Origin: Gandjariella thermophila
GTDB lineage: Bacteria > Actinomycetota > Actinomycetes > Mycobacteriales > Pseudonocardiaceae
Direction of reading: 5' to 3'
Assembly: GCF_005405885.1 (NCBI RefSeq)
Contig: NZ_BJFL01000015.1
Span: 25,835-89,834, forward strand
Length of the DNA stretch: 64,000 nucleotides
The translations under genes and the position numbers were made by a program. Shown piece after piece: positions 7,477 to 16,146 of this stretch. Every line of letters begins with the position of its first letter. The stretch's first letter is position 1. Below the pieces are notes generated by a model, which made no database searches, had not been told where the DNA came from, and worked only from the letters and a program-made list of their open reading frames with translations.

Positions 7477-9792
7477 TCAGGCCGGGTGGGACGGGCGCTC
7501 GGTGACCCAGGCCGCGACCTGGGTACGCGAGGTGAAGCCCAGCTTCTTGAGGATGTTCTCCACGTGGCTCTCCGCGGTGCGCTCGGAGATGACCAGCGTG
7601 GCGGCGATCTTCTTGTTGCTGTATCCCTCGGCGAGCAGCTCGGCGATCTGCCGCTCCCGCCGGGTGAGGCCGCCCGGTGCGGGCTCGTCCGCCGCGCCGC
7701 CGGGCTCGGCCCGCTCCTCCAGCGCGTAGCCGATCACCTCGTCCGGGCTGAGTTCGCTGCCCCGGCGGAACGCCTTCTCGTAGGCGTGGTCGCCGAGGGC
7801 ATGGCGGGTCATCGCCTCGTACCGGTGGTGCGGCTCGTCCAGGTAGCTCAGCCGGGACAGTCCGGTCACCTGCCAGATCCGGGACAGCCCACCGAAGAGG
7901 GTGGCGGCGCGCTCGGCGCGTTCCGTGGCCGCGATCCAGGCCAGCGCCTCGATCGCCACGCACACCCCGAGCAGGTCGTCGAACTCCGACTTCAGCCGGA
8001 TGCACTTGTGCTCGAGCGCGATGGCCCGCCGGTGGCCGCCCTGCTCCCACCGCGCGATGCCGAGCACCCACAGGGTGTGCGCGCGGAACCATCGCTCGCC
8101 GTGCACCTGGCTCATCGCCAGCGACTGGGTGCACAGGGTCACCGCGGTGTGCGCGTCGCCCAGCAGCACGGCGGCGGTGGCCAGCCGGATCAGCGCGTGC
8201 GCGGTACCCACCGGGTCGCCGGTGGCCTCGTGCAGCCGGAGAGCCTGCCGGATGAGCGCGACCGCGTTGGTGAGGTCGCCCCGGTGCAGGGCGACCAGCC
8301 CGGCGATCTGGGTGGTGTAGGCCAGCGCCGTGTCGTCGTCGAACCTCCTGGCCAGCGCCCGGCTCTCGGCCAGCATCGGCTCGGCCGCCTCGACGTCGTT
8401 CTGCAGCGCGGCCAGCCACGCCCCGCACCACAGGCCCTTCACCCGCTCCGGGCTCGGTTCCTGGTCCAGCGCGAGAAACTGGTCCAGCCAGCGGCGCCCC
8501 TCGCTGACGAAGCCGGTTCCGGACAGCCAGTAGACGCGCAGCGTGCCGGCGATGGCCAGCCCGCTGCGTGCCTCCCCGGGCTCGGTCAGGCAGAAATCCA
8601 GCGCGGCACGGAGATTGGCGTGCTCCTGCCGCAGCCGCGCGGACCATTCCACCTGGTCGGGGCCGAACCATTCGGCCTCCGCGCGCGCCGCCATGCGCTG
8701 GTACCAGTCACGGTGCCGGGACCGGAAGACGGTTTCCACGCCGGTGGCACGCAGCCGGTTCCTGCCGTAGTGCTGGATGGTTTCCAGCAGCCGGTACCGA
8801 ACCCGGTCACCGGAGCCGTTGCGGATCAGCACGGAGCGGTCGACCAGGGACCGCAGGGTCGCCGCCACCCGATCCGGTGCGAGTTCGTCGTCGACGCAGC
8901 AGACCTCCTTCGCCGCGTCCAGGTCGAAGCCGCCGGAGAACACCGACACCCGCATCCACAGCGTGCGCTCCTCGGCGGTGCACAGTCCGAAGCTCCAGCC
9001 GATCAGCGCGTGCAACGTCTGGTGGCGCGGCGCGGCGATCCGGCTGCCGCCGCGCAGCAGCCGGTACCGGTCGTCCAGCCGCTCCAGGACCTGCTCCGGA
9101 GACAGCGCGCGAAGCTGCACCGCGGCCAGTTCGATGGCCAGCGGGATGCCGTCCAGCCGCCGGCACAGCCGGGCCACCGCCGCGGAGTTCTCCGGGGTGA
9201 CGTGGAAGTCGGACACCGCGGCCGAGGCCCGTTCCGCGAACAGGTTCACCGCCTCGTACTGCAGCAGCCGAGCCGGTTGCAGCACCCGGTCCTCCGGCAG
9301 GGACATCGGCGGCACCCGCAGCACCCGCTCCTCCGGCAGCCGCAACGCCTGCCGCCCGGTAGCCAGCACGACCAGCCCGGGCGCCGTGGCGAGCAGCCGC
9401 CCGACCAGCTCGGCGCAGGCCGAGGACAGGTGCTCGCAGTTGTCCAGAACCAGCAGCAGCCGCTTGCCCGCGAGGTAGCTGGCCAGGCTGTCGGCCATGT
9501 GCCGCGCCGACTGGCTGCGCGCCCCGACGGCGGAGGCCACCGTCTGCGGCAGCAGGCCCGGATCGCTCAGGTCGGCGAGTTCCACCAGCCACGCGCCGTC
9601 CGGGAAGCCGCGCTGCAGCTCACCCGCCACCCGCAGGGCCAGCCGCGTCTTGCCCACCCCGCCGACGCCGGTCAGCGTGACCAGCCGGGACGCCGCCAGC
9701 AACCGCTTCGCCTCCGCCACCTCGCGGCGGCGGCCGACGAAGACCGTGACCTCCGCAGGAAGGTTTCCCACCCGCCGCGGCGACTTGGACAC
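7477..9792 (-). CDS. Large ATP-binding LuxR-family transcriptional regulator
   Basis: The 771-aa protein has an N-terminal STAND/NB-ARC-like ATPase (Walker A GVGGVGKT at residues 42-49, Walker B LLLVLDNCEHL, then LDGIPLAIELAA), a middle TPR-like helical region, and a C-terminal LuxR helix-turn-helix (LTRRERQIAELLAEGYSNKKIAATLVISERTAESHVENILKKL). Such proteins act as signal-dependent activators, often of secondary metabolism; target and ligand are unknown. Translation starts at GTG 9792. It is divergent from a close relative at 10128 that lacks the DNA-binding domain, with 335 bp between them. Confidence 0.92.
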   Translation of the reverse strand: MSKSPRRVGNLPAEVTVFVGRRREVAEAKRLLAASRLVTLTGVGGVGKTRLALRVAGELQRGFPDGAWLVELADLSDPGLLPQTVASAVGARSQSARHMADSLASYLAGKRLLLVLDNCEHLSSACAELVGRLLATAPGLVVLATGRQALRLPEERVLRVPPMSLPEDRVLQPARLLQYEAVNLFAERASAAVSDFHVTPENSAAVARLCRRLDGIPLAIELAAVQLRALSPEQVLERLDDRYRLLRGGSRIAAPRHQTLHALIGWSFGLCTAEERTLWMRVSVFSGGFDLDAAKEVCCVDDELAPDRVAATLRSLVDRSVLIRNGSGDRVRYRLLETIQHYGRNRLRATGVETVFRSRHRDWYQRMAARAEAEWFGPDQVEWSARLRQEHANLRAALDFCLTEPGEARSGLAIAGTLRVYWLSGTGFVSEGRRWLDQFLALDQEPSPERVKGLWCGAWLAALQNDVEAAEPMLAESRALARRFDDDTALAYTTQIAGLVALHRGDLTNAVALIRQALRLHEATGDPVGTAHALIRLATAAVLLGDAHTAVTLCTQSLAMSQVHGERWFRAHTLWVLGIARWEQGGHRRAIALEHKCIRLKSEFDDLLGVCVAIEALAWIAATERAERAATLFGGLSRIWQVTGLSRLSYLDEPHHRYEAMTRHALGDHAYEKAFRRGSELSPDEVIGYALEERAEPGGAADEPAPGGLTRRERQIAELLAEGYSNKKIAATLVISERTAESHVENILKKLGFTSRTQVAAWVTERPSHPA

Positions 9793-10127
9793 CGGTAACG
9801 CCCCATGGTCGTATGTGTCGGACCAGCGGCAAACGCTGTCACCGCACGAGAACGATCAGTTTTCCATCATGCATGCCAGCTCTATTACTCTATCATCACC
9901 ACTTCAACCAAAACGGCGACACGCGTGGTTCCGCGAAGAACGTTGGTTGATACGACGATCTGGACGTAACAACGATCGAGACGGAAAAGCGATCCAGTCG
10001 AAGAACGCCAGCTCCGGAGGCGGGCCGGCGAGGGCGGCTCCGGAGATTTCCGTCCGCCCCGGAGCACTCGATTCGCCGGTCTTCGACATCCTTTGACCGC
10101 GCTACGCGCCCGGCATAGCGTGAGGCC
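9793..10127. other. AT-richer divergent promoter region
   Basis: This 335-bp region between the two regulators holds no convincing gene. From about 9840 to 10010 it is clearly AT-richer than its surroundings (for example CTATTACTCTATCATCACC), the composition that Lsr2-type silencers prefer. Only the promoter at 10093-10121 could be assigned. Confidence 0.5.
10093..10121 (+). promoter_or_regulatory. Sigma-70-like promoter giving a probably leaderless mRNA
   Basis: TTGACC (10093-10098), a 17-bp spacer and TAGCGT (10116-10121) form a good housekeeping-type promoter. The expected transcription start, six to seven bases after the -10, coincides with the GTG start codon at 10128, and no strong ribosome site precedes that codon. 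Confidence 0.55.
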
Positions 10128-12269
10128 GTGGTCGCTGCGGCGGAGAAGCAGCGGGCCGGCAACGTACCGAAGGATGCGACCAGTTTCGTCGGCCGCCGGC
10201 GGGAGACCGCGGAAGTCAGGAGGATGCTGGCGCGGTCACGGTTGGTCACCCTGACCGGTCCGCCCGGGGTGGGCAAGACCCGGTTGGCCCTGCGCGTGGC
10301 TCGCCAGATCCACCGCGGCTTCCCGGACGGCGTGTGGTGGGTGGACCTCGCCCCGCTGTCCGACGGCGCCCTCCTCACACACACCGTGATGGACACCCTC
10401 GGCATCACCGACCGCCTGGCGCACCGGCCGGCGGGCGCACTCGCCGAGCCACTGGGCACCCGGCGGCTGCTGCTGATCCTGGACAACTGCGAGCACCTGC
10501 TCGACGAGACCGCGCTGCTCGTTGACGGGCTGCTCGGGGCGGCGCCGCGGCTGCGGATCCTCATCACCAGCCGGCAGGTACTCGGCGCCGCCGGGGAGCA
10601 CGTGCTCACGGTGCCGCCGCTGTCCCTGCCGGACCCGGAGGAGCCGCCGACCGTGGCGGCGGCCGAGCACCACGACGCGGTACGGCTGTTCACCGCTCGG
10701 GCGGCGCGGGCCGCGCCCGGGTTCACCGTGCAGCCCGGCAACGTTGCCGCGGTGACCGCGCTCTGCCGCCGGCTGGACGGCATTCCGCTGGCCATCGAAC
10801 TGGCCGCGGTGCGGCTGCGGACGCTGTCCCCGGAGCGGATCCTGGCGCTGCTGGACACCCGGTTCGACGTGCTCGCCGAGGGCGAGCGGGACGGTACGCA
10901 CCGGCACCACGCGCTGCGCGCGGCGATCGGCTGGAGCCACGAGCTGTGCACCCCGGACGAGCGCCGGCTGTGGGCGCGGCTGTCGGTGTTCGCCGGCGGC
11001 TTCGACCTGCGCGCCGCCGAGGAGGTGTGCTCGGACGCCGACCTGCCCGAACGGGCGGTGTTCCCGGCACTGGCCGCGTTGCTGGAGAAGTCGGTGCTGT
11101 GCCGGAAGGAGGCCGGCCGGCGGGTCCGGTACCAGATGCTGGAGACCCTCCACGCGTACGGCCGCGAGCGGTTGCACCAGCACGGCGAGCGGGGGGTGCT
11201 GCGCCGCCGGCACCGGGACTACTACCAGCGGTCGGCCGCCCGCGCCAACGTCGAGTGGATGAGCCCGAACCAGGTGAGCTGGCTGTCGTGGCTGCACGAG
11301 GAGTGGGCCAACGTGCGTGCCGCGCTCGGCTACTGCGCCACCGAGCCGGGGGAGGCGAGCTCCGCGGTGGGGATGGCCACGGCGCTGCGCTACTACTGGA
11401 TCGCCGCCGGCGCCGTCCGGGAGGGCGGGCACTGGCTGTCCACCGCGCTGCATCTGCACCCGGAGCCCGACAGCACCCGGGCCAGGGCGCTGTGGGCGGA
11501 CAGCCACTTCGCCCTGCTGAGGGGTGACATCCGGGGCGCCGAGGCCCGGCTGGCCGAGTGCCGCGCGCTGGCCGAGCGGCTGGGCGACGCCGAGGCGGGC
11601 GCGTACGCCACCCAGTTCACCGGCCTGGCCGCGCTGATGCGTGCGGACTTCCGCGGCGCGGTGCGGCTGCTCCGGGAGGCGCTGGACCGCCACGACCGCA
11701 GCCACGCCGGCCGGATCAACGACATCTGGCTCGCGCTCTACCATCTCACGCTGGCCAACGCGCTGTGCGGGGACATTCCCGCGGCGGTGCGGGCCGGGCG
11801 CGAGTGCCTGGACCTGTGCGCGGAGCGCTCCGCCGAGCTGTCCCGGTCCTACGCGCTGTGGGCGCTCGGCTTCGCCCGGTGGAGCCAGGGGGACGCGGAT
11901 GCGGCGGCCGGTCTGATCGAGGACGCGCTGCGGGCCAAGCGGTCCCTCGGGGACCCGTGGGGCATCGGGCTGTGCCTGGAGACGCTGGCCTGGACGGCGG
12001 CCGCGCAGCACCGGCCGGTGCGGGCCGCTCGGCTGCTCGGTGCCTCCGCCGCGCGCTGGCAGTCGTTCGGCGCCGCGCAGCCGACGCTCGGCCTGCTGGT
12101 CGCGAACCACCGGCGGTGCGTCGCCGCGATCCGGCACGCGCTCGGCGAGCGGACCTTCGACACCAGCTTCGACCAGGGCCGCCGGCTGAGCGTCCAGCAG
12201 GCCGTCGAATACGCGCTGCACGACCGGGTGGACGTGGCGCCGCCCGCGCCGGCGACCACGTCCTCGTGA
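10128..12269 (+). CDS. STAND ATPase/TPR regulator-like protein without DNA-binding domain
   Basis: This 713-aa protein parallels the divergent LuxR-family protein: ATSFVGRRRETAEVRR, Walker A GPPGVGKT at residues 44-51, Walker B LLLILDNCEHL, LDGIPLAIELAAVRLRTLSPERIL, then a long TPR-like region (AARLLGASAARWQSFG near the end). It stops soon after RLSVQQAVEYALHDRV, just where the partner protein begins its LuxR helix-turn-helix, so no DNA-binding domain is present. It may act as a signalling ATPase or modulator of its neighbour; that is inference from the arrangement. The start matches the partner's alignment, and the promoter suggests leaderless translation. Confidence 0.88.
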   Translation: MVAAAEKQRAGNVPKDATSFVGRRRETAEVRRMLARSRLVTLTGPPGVGKTRLALRVARQIHRGFPDGVWWVDLAPLSDGALLTHTVMDTLGITDRLAHRPAGALAEPLGTRRLLLILDNCEHLLDETALLVDGLLGAAPRLRILITSRQVLGAAGEHVLTVPPLSLPDPEEPPTVAAAEHHDAVRLFTARAARAAPGFTVQPGNVAAVTALCRRLDGIPLAIELAAVRLRTLSPERILALLDTRFDVLAEGERDGTHRHHALRAAIGWSHELCTPDERRLWARLSVFAGGFDLRAAEEVCSDADLPERAVFPALAALLEKSVLCRKEAGRRVRYQMLETLHAYGRERLHQHGERGVLRRRHRDYYQRSAARANVEWMSPNQVSWLSWLHEEWANVRAALGYCATEPGEASSAVGMATALRYYWIAAGAVREGGHWLSTALHLHPEPDSTRARALWADSHFALLRGDIRGAEARLAECRALAERLGDAEAGAYATQFTGLAALMRADFRGAVRLLREALDRHDRSHAGRINDIWLALYHLTLANALCGDIPAAVRAGRECLDLCAERSAELSRSYALWALGFARWSQGDADAAAGLIEDALRAKRSLGDPWGIGLCLETLAWTAAAQHRPVRAARLLGASAARWQSFGAAQPTLGLLVANHRRCVAAIRHALGERTFDTSFDQGRRLSVQQAVEYALHDRVDVAPPAPATTSS

Positions 12270-12278
12270 ACCCGGCCA

Positions 12279-12294
12279 CGCCGGCGAGCCGGCG
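12279..12294. terminator. Hairpin between convergent genes
   Basis: CGCCGGC-GA-GCCGGCG, a perfect 7-bp inverted repeat, lies 10 bp after the ATPase gene stop and 8 bp before the end of the convergent IclR gene. Confidence 0.45.
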
Positions 12295-12301
12295 GCGGCC
12301 G

Positions 12302-13081
12302 CTACCGGTGGGTGCTCCGGTGGCCGGCCCAGCCCAGCGCGCGGGAGATGCCTCGGGCCGAGGCCCGCACCGGCGGCACGATCGTCCGCGGATCGGTGCC
12401 CTCGGCCGGCACCACCACGGACAGCGCCGCGACCACCGTGTCCGCCGGTCCGTACACCGGTGCGGCCACGGACAGCGAGAACGTCTCCACCTGGCCGTCG
12501 CACATGGCCACCCCGTCCCGGCGGACCGCGGCGAGGACCCGGCGCAACTCGCCGGCGTCGGTGACGGTGTTGCCGGTGAACCGCCGGAGCGGACCGGAGA
12601 GCACCCGCTCCTGCAGGTCCCGGTCGGCGTAGGCGAGCAGCACCTGACCGACGCCGGTGGCGTGCAGGGGCAGCCGGCTGCCCGGGCGGGTGATCACGCT
12701 GACCGCCCTCGGCCCGGAGATCCGCTCCACGTAGACCACCTCGGCCCCGTCCAGCACGGCCAGTTGCACGTTCTGGTGGGTGATCTCGTAGAGGTCCTCC
12801 ATGAACGGCAGCGCCGTCTCGCGCAGCCCCAGGCCTCGCGGGGCGAGCGAGCCGACCTCCCACAGCCGCAGGCCCACGTGGTAGCGGCCGGCGTCGTCAC
12901 GTTCCAGTGCCCCCCACCGGACCAGCTCGCCGACCAGCCGGTGCGCGGTGGTGAGCGGCAGCCCGGTGTGCCGGCTGATCTCGGAGACCCCGAGCGTGAC
13001 GCGCTCCGCGCTGAACGCGCCGAGGATGGCGAGCACCCGGGAGGTCACCGACCGGGGCGCGCCACGCGACATCGCTGGCAT
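12302..13081 (-). CDS. IclR-family transcriptional regulator of the pob/pca operon
   Basis: The protein is 259 aa from ATG 13081, preceded by AGGGAG. Residues about 10-75 are a winged helix-turn-helix (SVTSRVLAILGAFSAERVTLGVSEISRHTGLPLTTAHRLVGELV). The rest is the IclR ligand-binding domain (YVERISGPRAVSVITRPGSRLPLHATGVGQVLLAY). IclR proteins of the PcaR/PcaU/PobR group control aromatic acid catabolism in response to intermediates such as 3-oxoadipate or protocatechuate. Its divergent position to pobA makes it the likely regulator here. Whether it activates or represses cannot be read from sequence. Confidence 0.9.
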   Translation of the reverse strand: MPAMSRGAPRSVTSRVLAILGAFSAERVTLGVSEISRHTGLPLTTAHRLVGELVRWGALERDDAGRYHVGLRLWEVGSLAPRGLGLRETALPFMEDLYEITHQNVQLAVLDGAEVVYVERISGPRAVSVITRPGSRLPLHATGVGQVLLAYADRDLQERVLSGPLRRFTGNTVTDAGELRRVLAAVRRDGVAMCDGQVETFSLSVAAPVYGPADTVVAALSVVVPAEGTDPRTIVPPVRASARGISRALGWAGHRSTHR

Positions 13082-13171
13082 GGGATCTCCCTGCTGGGCC
13101 GTCCCCGTCCGCGGGGCAAACGCCGCGCCGTGCACGTGGCCGGCGCCGGACATATCGTGCCAGGTGTCCGT

Positions 13172-13188
13172 CTTCCGTTGAATGGAAG
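13172..13188. promoter_or_regulatory. IclR-type palindromic operator candidate
   Basis: CTTCC-G-TT-G-AA-T-GGAAG is a 17-bp dyad (14 of 16 non-central positions symmetric) between the divergent IclR gene and pobA. IclR-family operators often have TTCC...GGAA half sites. It is 67 bp before the pobA start. Confidence 0.5.
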
Positions 13189-13255
13189 GCCCAGTTCTTT
13201 CCCGGTGCGCGGCGCTGCACCCTGGCACCCGAAGCCAACCTGGAGGTGGTCAACG

Positions 13256-14446
13256 GTGCGTACCTCGGTGGGCCGGGTGCCCGTGGGGATCGTCGGCGCC
13301 GGCCCGGCCGGGTTGCTGCTCTCCCACCTGCTGCACCTGGCGGGCATCGAGTCCGTGGTGCTCGAGGCGCGCAGCCGGGAGTACGTGGAGCGCCGGGTGC
13401 GTGCCGGCGTGCTCGAGCAGCCGACCGTCGACCTGCTGCGCGAGGTCGGGATCGCCGAGCGGCTGGACCGGGAGGGCATGCCGCACCACGGGCTGTCGCT
13501 GCGCTTCGACGCGGCCGACCACCGGATCGCGCTCACCGAGCTGACCGGCCGGTGCATCACCGTCTACGGGCAGCAGGAGGTGGTCAAGGATCTGATCGCC
13601 GCGCGGCTGGCCGCCGACGGGCGGATCGAGTTCGAGGTCACCGGCGTCGCGCTGCACGACATCGACGGCGACGCGCCGCGGATCAGCTACGTCGACGCCG
13701 CGGGCCGGCCAGCCGAGCTGCGCTGCGACGTGGTCGCCGGCTGCGACGGCTTCCACGGCATCTGCCGGCCGAGCATCCCGGCCGGGGTGCTCACCGAGTA
13801 CCAGCACACCTACCCGTTCGCCTGGCTGGGCATCCTGGCCAAGACACCGCCCTCGCACGCGGAGCTGATCTATACCCACCACGAGCGGGGCTTCGCGCTG
13901 CACAGTATGCGCTCACCCGAGCTGACCCGGCTGTACCTGCAGGTGGACCCGGACGAGGACATCGCCGACTGGCCGGACGAGCGGGTCTGGGCGGAGCTGG
14001 CCGCGCGGCTCGCGGTGGACGGCGAGTTCACCCTGCACGAGGGTCCGTTGCTGGACAAGGGCGTCACGCCGATGCGCAGCTTCGTGGTGGAGCCGATGCG
14101 CTACCGGCGGCTGTTCCTCGCCGGCGACGCCGCGCACATCGTGCCGCCCACCGGGGCCAAGGGGATGAACCTGGCGGTCGCCGACGTCCGGGTACTGGCC
14201 CGCGCGCTCACCGCGCTGCTGAAGGAGAACCGCACCGACCTGGCGGAGTCCTATTCGGACACCTGCCTGCGCCGGGTCTGGCGGGCCGAGCACTTCTCCT
14301 GGTGGATGACCTCGATGCTGCACCGCTTCGGCGAGCACGACGCGTTCCAGCGGCGGCTGCAACTGTCCCAGCTCCGCTACACCGTGACGTCCACCGCGGC
14401 GGCAACCAGCCTCGCCGAGAACTACGTGGGCCTGCCGTTCGACTGA
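13256..14446 (+). CDS. pobA: 4-hydroxybenzoate 3-monooxygenase
   Basis: PobA hydroxylates 4-hydroxybenzoate to protocatechuate using FAD, NAD(P)H and O2. The 396 aa (family about 394) show the dinucleotide motif GIVGAGPAGLLLSHLL near residue 11, EQPTVDLLREVGIAERLDREGMPHHG, the DG motif CDVVAGCDGFHGICRPSIP, and LFLAGDAAHIVPPTGAKGMNLAVADV for FAD ribityl binding. The start is GTG 13256 after GGAGG. It is first in an eight-gene pob/pca operon; pcaI follows after 35 bp. Confidence 0.95.
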   Translation: MRTSVGRVPVGIVGAGPAGLLLSHLLHLAGIESVVLEARSREYVERRVRAGVLEQPTVDLLREVGIAERLDREGMPHHGLSLRFDAADHRIALTELTGRCITVYGQQEVVKDLIAARLAADGRIEFEVTGVALHDIDGDAPRISYVDAAGRPAELRCDVVAGCDGFHGICRPSIPAGVLTEYQHTYPFAWLGILAKTPPSHAELIYTHHERGFALHSMRSPELTRLYLQVDPDEDIADWPDERVWAELAARLAVDGEFTLHEGPLLDKGVTPMRSFVVEPMRYRRLFLAGDAAHIVPPTGAKGMNLAVADVRVLARALTALLKENRTDLAESYSDTCLRRVWRAEHFSWWMTSMLHRFGEHDAFQRRLQLSQLRYTVTSTAAATSLAENYVGLPFD

Positions 14447-14481
14447 CCGAACCTCCACAGTAGACACCGGAGAAGGAGAGT

Positions 14482-15315
14482 ATGGCGCGGATACTGTCGC
14501 TGGCCGACGCGGTCGGCGAGGTGGTGCACGACGGGGACACCGTCGCGCTGGAGGGGTTCACCCACCTCATCCCGTTCGCCGCCGGGCACGAGATCATCCG
14601 GCAGGGCCGGCGTGACCTCACCCTGGTGCGGATGACCCCCGACCTGATCTACGACCAGCTCATCGGCGCCGGCTGCGCGCGGAAGCTGGTGTTCTCCTGG
14701 GGCGGCAACCCCGGCGTCGGATCGCTGCACCGGTTCCGCGACGCGGTGCAGAACGGCTGGCCGGTGCCCCTGGAGATCGAGGAGCACAGCCACGCCGGGA
14801 TGGCCAACCGGTACGTGGCCGGAGCGTCCGGGCTGCCGTTCGCCGTGCTGCGCGGCTACACCGGCACCGACCTGCCCGCGCACAACCCGAACATCAAGCA
14901 GATCACCTGCCCGTTCACCGGCGAGACGCTGACCGCGGTGCCGGCGCTCAACCCGGACACCACCATCGTCCACGCGCAGCAGGCCGACCCGGCCGGCAAC
15001 GTGCAGGTGTGGGGCATCACCGGGGTGCACAAGGAGGCCGTGCTGGCCGCGAAGCGCAGCCTGGTCACCGTGGAGGAGATCGTCGACGAACTGCGGCCCC
15101 GGCCGGGTGCCATGGTGCTGCCCGGCTGGGCGGTGACCGTGGTCGCCGAGGCGCCGCGCGGCGCCCACCCCTCCTACGCCCAGGGCTACTACGACCGGGA
15201 CAACGACTACTACCAGGCCTGGGACGCGATCGGCCGGGACCGGGACGCCTTCCGGGACTGGTTGACCGAGACGGTGTTCAACAACACCGCGACGGCAGGG
15301 GGAGGGACACGATGA
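14482..15315 (+). CDS. pcaI: 3-oxoadipate CoA-transferase subunit A
   Basis: This 277-aa subunit starts at ATG 14482 behind GAGAAGGAGAG. It has the family I CoA-transferase alpha pattern (DGDTVALEGFTHLIPFAAGHEIIRQ, and GAGCARKLVFSWGGNPGVGSL). With PcaJ it moves CoA from succinyl-CoA to 3-oxoadipate, preparing it for thiolysis. Its stop overlaps the pcaJ start by four bases. The assignment to 3-oxoadipate rather than another oxoacid rests mainly on the operon. Confidence 0.9.
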   Translation: MARILSLADAVGEVVHDGDTVALEGFTHLIPFAAGHEIIRQGRRDLTLVRMTPDLIYDQLIGAGCARKLVFSWGGNPGVGSLHRFRDAVQNGWPVPLEIEEHSHAGMANRYVAGASGLPFAVLRGYTGTDLPAHNPNIKQITCPFTGETLTAVPALNPDTTIVHAQQADPAGNVQVWGITGVHKEAVLAAKRSLVTVEEIVDELRPRPGAMVLPGWAVTVVAEAPRGAHPSYAQGYYDRDNDYYQAWDAIGRDRDAFRDWLTETVFNNTATAGGGTR

Positions 15316-16094
15316 GCCAGACCGCCTCGGCGCGGCCGGCCGCCGGCTACACCACCGACGAGATGATGTCCGTCGCCGCGGCCCGGGCGCTGCGCGACGG
15401 CACCTCCTGCTTCGTCGGCATCGGCCTGCCCAGCACCGCGGCCAACCTGGCCCGCCGCACCCACGCCCCGAACCTGGTGCTGATCTACGAGTCCGGCTGC
15501 CTGGGCGCCAAGCCGGACCGGCTGCCCCTGTCCATCGGCGACGGTGTGCTCGCGGACACCGCCGACGCCGTGATCGGCGTGCCCGAGGTGTTCAACTACT
15601 GGCTGCAGCCCGGCCGGATCGACGTCGGCTTCCTGAGTGCCGCCCAGTTGGACCGGTTCGGCAACATCAACACCACGGTGATCGGCGACGACTACGCCGA
15701 CCCCACGGTGCGGCTGCCCGGCGCGGGTGGCGCCCCGGAGATCGCCGCGTCCTGCCGCGAGGTGTTCGTGGTGGTCCGGCAGAGCCGGCGCAGCTTCGTG
15801 GAGCGCGTCGACTTCGTCACCTCGGTCGGCCACGGCCGCGGCCCCGGCGACCGGGAGCGCCTGGGCCTGCCCGGCGCCGGGCCGGTGCTGGTCATCACCG
15901 ACCTGGGCGTGCTGCGGCCCGACCCGCACACCCGGGAACTGGTGCTCACCGACGTCCATCCCGGGGTGGAGGTGGACGCGGTGCGCGCGGCCACCGGCTG
16001 GGACCTCACCGTGGCCGACGACCTCGGCCGCACCCCGGAACCCACCGAGCGGGAACTGACCGCGCTGCGCGCCCTGACCGCGGCGAGCGCGTGA
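15312..16094 (+). CDS. pcaJ: 3-oxoadipate CoA-transferase subunit B
   Basis: This 260-aa beta subunit has the catalytic glutamate in LVLIYESGCLGAKP, the conserved FVGIGLPSTAANLARRTHAPN and DRFGNINTTVIGDDYA. It pairs with PcaI through an ATGA overlap. The glutamate forms the glutamyl-CoA intermediate. pcaH begins 53 bp downstream. Confidence 0.9.
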   Translation: MSQTASARPAAGYTTDEMMSVAAARALRDGTSCFVGIGLPSTAANLARRTHAPNLVLIYESGCLGAKPDRLPLSIGDGVLADTADAVIGVPEVFNYWLQPGRIDVGFLSAAQLDRFGNINTTVIGDDYADPTVRLPGAGGAPEIAASCREVFVVVRQSRRSFVERVDFVTSVGHGRGPGDRERLGLPGAGPVLVITDLGVLRPDPHTRELVLTDVHPGVEVDAVRAATGWDLTVADDLGRTPEPTERELTALRALTAASA

Positions 16095-16146
16095 CGCGTC
16101 GAGGAGCCCCGCGAGTTCGCCGAGACGGCGGAGGAGGAGAAGACCG

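Noticed and set aside
7419..7482. GCCTGAG/CTCAGGC inverted repeat between nagA and the LuxR gene
   Set aside because: Loop of about 50 bases and a short stem; too weak to call a terminator.
7477..12269. Secondary-metabolite gene cluster around the two large regulators
   Set aside because: No biosynthetic enzymes (PKS, NRPS, terpene) flank them; neighbours are nagA and the pob/pca operon.
10236..12863. 875-codon minus-strand frame
   Set aside because: Antisense shadow of the ATPase regulator and the IclR region; no family motif.
13091..13228. N-terminal extension of the IclR protein to 13228
   Set aside because: The extension is not IclR-like and would overlap the operator region; ATG 13081 has a good AGGGAG site.
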